From NCBI GenBank assembly GCA_015039365.1, contig WION01000205.1:34369-98368 (forward strand): 64,000 nt of DNA. The letters are read 5' to 3'. The translations under genes and the position numbers were made by a program. Source of the stretch: Amanita rubescens. Lineage: Eukaryota > Basidiomycota > Agaricomycetes > Agaricales > Amanitaceae. Of the stretch, positions 58,242-64,000 are shown in pieces. Each line of letters opens with the position of its first letter. Position 1 is the stretch's first letter. The notes beneath the pieces were generated by a model. It was not told where the DNA came from, made no database searches, and saw only the letters and a list, made by a program, of their open reading frames with translations.

Positions 58242-59480
58242 TCAGACAGCATCGGAATTTCCAACAGTCGTTGATGAGTTTCCAAAGGCTGTCTTGCATT
58301 TCCGGTTTTCTAATCGCTGGGGACGTTTCCGGCTGTGACGAGCCAGGCCAACGCGGAGAGGAGATTCCCCTTCATAAGGAACGGAATTGAAGAATATCTG
58401 CACGAGCCTTGTTACGCGCGCTGACGGATCAGTCGATAGACTCACTGCATAATAAAGGCATCCGAAAGCATAAACGTCTGTTGCCATCATTTTCTTCCGT
58501 TCCCCACGACATCCATTGCACTGGAGTTTGTTGCATTTGCTGCATTTACCAAACAACTCCGGAGCAGCATAATGTGGTGTATAAACCATATTTCCCGCAG
58601 TGGCGTCGGAATGTCGGCTTAAACCAATTTTGCAGTGGAATTCAGAGTCGAGGAAGATGTTGTCCTGATAGACAAAGTAGTAAACCAATAGATCGAATGC
58701 GATATCGAAATACGCACTGCTGTTATGTCGCCATGCACGACTCCTTCCGAGTGAAGATATTGAACACCCTCTGCTACCTCAAGCATCTGAAAGATATGTG
58801 AATTGTATTTAACATTCTGACAAGTGCTAAAATCTTACCAGCCTATGTATCCCAGCCAAAGACAGCAGCTTTACAGTTCTCCTCCACTCCGCCAATGTTC
58901 CATTCGGCATCAATGGCGATACGAGAAATTGCACTCTCTGCTCTTTAAATATTCCAAGTAGAGGGAGGATAAAATCGTGTCTGAGCGATCGCCATATTAG
59001 AGCTTCCTTGCAAAATTCTTGAGAAAGCTTCTCATCAAATAATTACTATTTGGGCAATAGAAAGAGGAAATGGACTGACGACTGTTGTCCTTTGTTAAAG
59101 TTATCGAGCATTTTCAGTGCAACTACCTCTTCTTTGTATTTCCCTTTGAGAACGCGTCCGTGGCCTCCTATGCCGATAAGGCCATGCTCGGCATCAAAGC
59201 TGACATTGGTAATATATAGAGAGTGAGGTATGACATTTGCCTCGGAGATCAGTTTGGCCATCAATCTCCTAGCCTTTCGGTTGGCGTCCGGCACGCCGCA
59301 AGTCGACAGGTGATCCTTTTGGAGTAGCTATGAGGAGTAAGTGGCAATCCAAAACGAGTAAGCGGAGCAAACGCATACGTACGTAGAGGATAAAATCAAG
59401 TAATAATTCGACATCTAAAGGATCCATGCCGGGGACTACACTGAGAAAATCTGGTAATTTTGACAGCTCGCACACAAGGC
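58242..59480 (-). pseudogene. Protein kinase-like gene, copy 2 (DFG deleted)
   Basis: Paralogue of the gene at 1-1058. It keeps the glycine loop IGIGGHGRV, VALK lysine, alpha-C region, and catalytic loop VVHGDIT with Asp codon at 58727-58729. Near 58625 the sequence reads CKIGLSRHSD where copy 1 has CKIVDFGLTRHSD, a nine-base in-frame loss that removes V-D-F and thus the Mg-binding Asp. After HYAAPELF and the Cys cluster the frame continues through FFNSVPYEGES, then shifts in the KRPQRLE region, so the C-lobe is damaged too. Likely inactive. Confidence 0.75.
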
Positions 59481-61602
59481 CAAGGATAATCTGGTTTACT
59501 ACCAGGCCGTTCGCAGTTAACTAGTAGTCATGAGCGACAATGTGATGACTTTTCGAAAGTTCACACCTCAAATCTGAGAATTGTAAGTAAAGATAGAAGA
59601 GGAGGCCTGTTTTTGTTAAGTTGAGTATCAGCCTTCGTCATCTGCGGCATAGTAAGAGACGGCAGTTAGCAACCAGTTGCCGCCGGGATGAACTTCTCGC
59701 ACTTGATTTTCCTTTAACAATAACTGAATCTTCTCCACCACGTCATCTTTTGCGCGCGAGTGCTGAGCGAATGTGCGGATTGCATTATGGATAATTTTCT
59801 TCTTCTCCGAACTGTGAAACTCGTAGAGAATTTCGTCCACATGATCCACCGTTACTGTCCTTCGTATTGATCTTGAAGCGAAACTTGGAACATGGCTTGA
59901 AGGATAAGTGTGAGATCCACCACGTATCCCATGAAACAACGGATATGCTCTGGTCTGTAAAACAGTCCAGTATATCTACCGGTGTAGGAAGCGGTACGTG
60001 CTTACCCGTTTTTGTGAACAGCGTTCGTCCAGAGCTTCGATCGCCCCGCCAGCGCCGATTCTACCGTTACGTTACTCTGCCTATAAACGATCATCAGTTG
60101 CACGAATTTCCAACATACCTAGTTCACTCACATAGTGTTTGTATCCTTGAGATCTTCCACTATGACCGTCACCCGACGACGGAATGAATCACTGAGAAGA
60201 AACTACGGAGATGTGATGAACCAAGCGGTACATTTATTAAGATACACTCTTGTATATACCTCTTGTAAATCCCGAAAATTCCAGATGGTGATGATGTCTT
60301 TATGTATCGCATATAAACAATTTTCGAGGCTGACATTGAGAAAAACCATGCTGGATGCGATTGCTCTCCAATATTCTGTAAATTGAGATAAGGACACAGA
60401 ATGTTGGTTAAGTGACGAATCTAACTTACTCCCTTTCCTACTCTGCAATAGTATAACATGTTAGACTGTCCAACTTCGGATCAGAGTAAATCGGGATGCT
60501 CACTTTATTGATGCCTCGATTTTACCCGCCATATCGACCGCTGCGCCGTTGCCAAAGCGATCTGCGCCGATCCCGATTGGTTTTCATCTGATCCTGCCGA
60601 CCGATTATTTTCAGCAATGTTATCAAGAAAAGCTCCTACCGGGGAGTCCGCTGGTTAGGCTTGAGCTCTCGGCCCCTATGTGTTCCATTGTGACTTGGAC
60701 CAGTCGTTGCAAGGTATCAGATCGCGATTCTGCACGACATCAATGGAAGCGGAGCAACGTCAGGCGCGGACATACTCGACACGAGAGCGTATGGTATGGG
60801 GCGATCCTGACTCACGCCGCCCTTCATGAATTTGTGGCCAAACGTTTGCTCGAACATTTGCTCAGCCGCCTGAGAAATATTTGGGCCTTTCAGCTTTCCC
60901 CGCTTCGACAACCCAGCTATGTAACGGTCAAATTTAGTGATCACGACGACTATTGGCACTGTTGTCACGGTAAGTCTCGTATTAAGCTAGAGATTTCAGA
61001 TAGTTACCTTTGTTTCGATTCAACTTAAAAATATTTTCTTCGCCTGTTTCAAACACACGCCCACCAGAGTACGAAGCAGGGATACACAGCCTGTGAAACG
61101 ACGTGAATCAAAACAATCGACTTGCGTTATCTATGGGCGCACCAAATTGCATGAAGCCTCTCGGTAGGCGATTGCTTCTTAGTTTGCTCCGTAATAAAAT
61201 TCTCCAGGATATTGAATTTTTCCTTGTCTCCTGGCTCATAACCTTGAGAATCGTGAAGTATTAGGTGCTTGTTGTAAGGTGAGGTGATTCCTTTGTTGAT
61301 ATTGGCTGCGCCAGCTCGGTCGTGTTCGACATTCTAAATCCCATTGAGCGATTGCAGGCCCGGGATGGGCGTCAAAGATAACATACCGCCAACGAGCTTT
61401 GAAGATAGCATTGATAAGCGACGATTTCCCCACGCCAGACTGTTACAGGACATGCGTGAACAGAACTTGTACTGGAATTGATAATAGGCCTTACTCGACC
61501 CACGATAAGGATCCGGCACCTGCAACACATTTAGCTCGATTTCATCGATGGCTCTAAATGATGTTACCTTAGATAATCTTCTTCTGTGGTTGGCTTAAGG
61601 TT
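58466..61602. repeat. Segmental duplication, copy 2 (kinase + GTPase block)
   Basis: Counterpart of 1-3500. Gene order and orientation are the same, but it lacks the 332-bp insert. Confidence 0.85.
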
Positions 61603-61760
61603 CTCCAGACTCTGGCGGTCAAAATTCAAGTATTCCTGTTAGGCCCCATGACCCCTGATAGTACCTTGCATCTCACCTGCGCTTCTGGATCTTCTTCTGG
61701 ACTGCCAAGGTATATGATCGGCTGGCTGCTCGGAAATAAGAACCAAGAGCCTCACTTATC
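59628..61760 (-). pseudogene. P-loop GTPase (G-domain protein), copy 2, frameshifted
   Basis: Extra 5' exons compared with copy 1 read SQPIIYLGSPEEDPEAQ and EYLNFDRQSLENLKPTTEEDY, joined by a GTGAGA...TAACAG intron. Splicing gives RCRILIVGR and SGVGKSSLINAIFK (G1). One base is missing just after (AAAGCTCG against AAAGTCTCG in copy 1, about 61396), shifting the frame. Downstream sequence is well kept: HDRAGAANINKGITSP, G3 as DSQG (Asp codon 61250-61252), G4 TKFD, PYALVSS, and an uninterrupted C-terminus LLLKENQVREVH ending at 59628. Only the one-base loss separates it from a working gene. The exact start is not settled. Confidence 0.75.
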
Positions 61761-61778
61761 TAGAACCACACTCCCTGT

Positions 61779-63912
61779 TCAATACGTAGTTCTGTGAAGA
61801 CCATAATAATAAATGATAAATATTTCAATACCATGCTCGTCAACCATCACTTTGCGCGCCCGCTTTATGTTCTCGAGTAAGCCATCAACATTAGGATTAA
61901 TAGGATCAGCCATAAAGTCCTCCAGCGAACTTAGCATCCTGTTAGCTACAGAGGACAGGGACTTACATCCGGCAGGTGATCACACCATTCACTGTCATGC
62001 ACAAGGGAAACAATGGCTTCCGGTTTCTGTTCGGATAAGCTCAAAATCACACAATATGAGTCAGCATTAAATCTCACCAAGTGCAAAAGCATGATATTGA
62101 TCAGGTCAGAAGGATGGACCTGAAAACAAAATCAACACGTAAAGGAACTTGAGGGAAACTAAAATGCGCACAGGAGCTGCTGCGCTACAAAATGCTTCCA
62201 GCATGACTTGTCCGGGCCAAGACTCCGGTGTGTGTGTAGTAAGCTGGCTTGCCTGATATGTCGTAATGCGACTGGTGGGATCCATATGCATAGTATTGCC
62301 GCCGTCGCTCGATCTTTGATGGGATAAATCGGTTCGACCACCCGATGTCCCGTGGCTTTGAGAATCTCTGATAGAAGGCGAAGAAGATTCTCCACCTTGA
62401 GATTCCACAGCCACAGCATTCCATAGTTTGTCCCATATGTGCTGTTGGAGCATGATCTTGTAGCCACGCAAGAATACGCATTGATTAGGCTCTTCACCGT
62501 CGGCGACGATTACATCCATCGGTCTCGGTCCTTCCCTGGCCTCTACCTTGCCCCGGAATTCCCACCGACAAGACGTTTCGTCGAAAACAAGATGTAAGTC
62601 ATCATAGGCCGTTGAGGGTGCATAAAAGGTCGCAATGCCCCAATTTACGGACTTGATACAGTCCGTGACGAAATAAAGGGATCCATTCGGGACTTCCCTA
62701 CCCATAGTACCCAACATATACTCATACCAACTAAGGGCATGACGAGCGGCATGCAGCCGGAAATGACGCTTATTTCTTGCTGCATAGGAAATGGCACCCT
62801 TCGGCAATGCAAGAACTGCTCCAGATGCAGAACATTGAAAAACAAGGGCACGAGGCCTAACAAACATCGTAACATTCCTCTATATCACAACGTTTGCACT
62901 CACGAATCGCTACCGTCTGATGGCTGGACATGGGTGCTAAGTAGATGCGTGCGAGGGTAATAAATCTCATCGGAGATGATATGTGATTTGAGTAGTTCAA
63001 AGCCGTCAGGAACTGGATGAATCTCCCCGTCTGGTTCCTCACGTGGTTGGCAAGCGTTGAACAAAAAATCGAAGCCGCCATTCGGGGTTATTATGCCAAC
63101 GTCTCCGACGCTTATTCCCTTCTTTTGATATGCCAATGGAAGACTTTTCGATGGTGAGGGCATGTACAGAGGATAACCCACTCCCCGCGCCAACATTTCT
63201 CGGGAATAAATTTGAACGGACTCCTTCCACATGTCGAACGGGAGCAGCCGAGCAATCAAGATGTCAGGAGCTGTATGAAGCTATAGAGTCACTTCTTCAC
63301 TCACGGAGCAATTTGGAGGAACATATGGGTCTGCGTAGACCACTGGCTCAAATGCTTTGGCGAGCTAGGCAAATGTAATCACATTGAAATACCAAGACTA
63401 GTAAGAGGGTGTGACGTACGTCAACATCGGTAGGAGGTGATGCAGAAGGGACGTCTGAGTCGCCTGACTGCAGCGACCCTAATCCATCATCAGATAGAAA
63501 GTTAAGAAAAAATTCAAGAGAGAAACCTGACGGTTCCTGGATAGCTGCGTTTCCGAATGCATTTCCATCTTTGAACAGAATGTCATCCTGAGACTCGGGT
63601 AGCACTTCAAGGGGGCAGTTGGCAGATTCTGATATTACTGTAGGAGTGTAGCACGCTGCTATATCAGTAGATCGCTACTGGCAATTGTGGGGACAGACCA
63701 TTTGCTTCTGGTACCTGTCCGATATGTGGTTGTGATGTGCTTGGTGCTCCCATGTTAAACACAATCGGTTGGTAAAAAGCTCTGAAACGGTAATTTTCAA
63801 ACTTGGCATCGCGGCCTATGTCATTCATGTTACATCTGCTGAGGATGAAACTGGCGGCTCTGCTAAACCAATTGTTGCGCGCTTGTACTTCTTTTGAGCC
63901 TGGGCCTGCCAC
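61779..63912 (-). CDS. Conserved Agaricomycete hypothetical protein (possibly partial)
   Basis: Multi-exon minus-strand gene. Readable pieces in order are EPSGFSLEFFLNFLSDDGLG (about 63500), LAKAFEPVVYADPYVPPN, ILIARLLPFDMWKESVQIYSREML, KKGISVGDVGIITPNGGFDFLFNAC, the splice into PRALVFQCSASGAVLALPKGA (GTGAGT...GTTAG), ARHALSWYEYMLGTMGREVPNGSLYFVTDC, WEFRGKVEAREGPRP, NQCVFLRGYKIML, VHPSDLINIMLLHL, LVHDSEWCDHLPD, and a last exon ending at 61779. I recall this architecture from many unnamed Agaricomycete proteins, often beside G-domain or NLR-type genes; no biochemical role is known to me. One splice near 63290 does not keep frame as I read it. More 5' exons may lie beyond the window. Confidence 0.6.
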
Positions 63913-64000
63913 CAGCTGCTCCCCGAATCATGGTCGGTATTATCGGGCATGGGGACTGAGGTGGAGACTGGGATGGCGGTAAGAGGATGGAGTCCAAGGA

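Overview
This is accessory, repeat-rich DNA from a filamentous fungus, most likely a basidiomycete of the Agaricomycetes. The evidence is short GT-AG introns of about 40-65 bases in nearly every gene, a GT69 (CAP59-type) glycosyltransferase, NACHT-ankyrin receptors, GTPase and TKL-type kinase families expanded in that class, a chromodomain Ty3/gypsy element and a Helitron helicase. Genus cannot be fixed from the sequence; the gene families recall Rhizoctonia-like Cantharellales, which is only an impression.

Layout. 1-3500: kinase and GTPase genes (minus), both damaged. 3736-5300: intact GT69 glycosyltransferase (minus). 5301-9004: mostly non-coding, with a pyrimidine-rich repeat block and an APH-like phosphotransferase pseudogene. 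9005-9102: a scrap of GT69. 10221-12963 and 45253-45757: a NACHT-ankyrin gene cut in two inside its ankyrin array by a 32.3-kb insertion. 46172-47525: GT69 pseudogene. 50381-53933: intact NACHT-ankyrin paralogue. 54290-55853: third GT69 copy, frameshifted, head-to-head with an SGNH-hydrolase pseudogene (55962-57674). 58242-61760: second kinase-GTPase pair. 61779-63912: a conserved hypothetical gene. The kinase-GTPase block and the NACHT-GT69 block are each present twice, so the locus grew by segmental duplication.

The insertion is a nest. The outer element (12964-45247) is a minus-strand chromovirus with 259-bp LTRs that look identical, a 5-bp target duplication AAAGG, a self-priming type primer site and a candidate -1 frameshift heptamer between gag and pol. 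Its gag is split by a 3,072-bp Tc1/mariner-like transposon (40848-43919) with perfect 24-bp inverted repeats, TA target duplication and an apparently complete transposase. Its pol is split by about 22.95 kb (15369-38318) without a target duplication. That insert ends with a Helitron Rep-helicase gene (30907-38157) carrying an unusual C-terminal papain-like peptidase domain, followed by a short hairpin near the 3' end. Upstream in the same insert lie a probable 2-oxoglutarate/Fe(II) dioxygenase gene, a seven-unit array of TTCG-loop hairpins, a divergent pair of conserved genes, and a duplicated hypothetical gene. The best reading is a very large Helitron-like element with cargo, although several nested insertions cannot be excluded.

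Order of events inferred from nesting: NACHT-ankyrin gene duplicated, then chromovirus insertion, then insertion of the Helitron-like block and the Tc1-like element. Removing the chromovirus and one copy of AAAGG leaves the ankyrin gene in frame from start to stop, so this insertion alone accounts for its disruption. Many duplicated genes here carry one-base frameshifts; some may be assembly errors.
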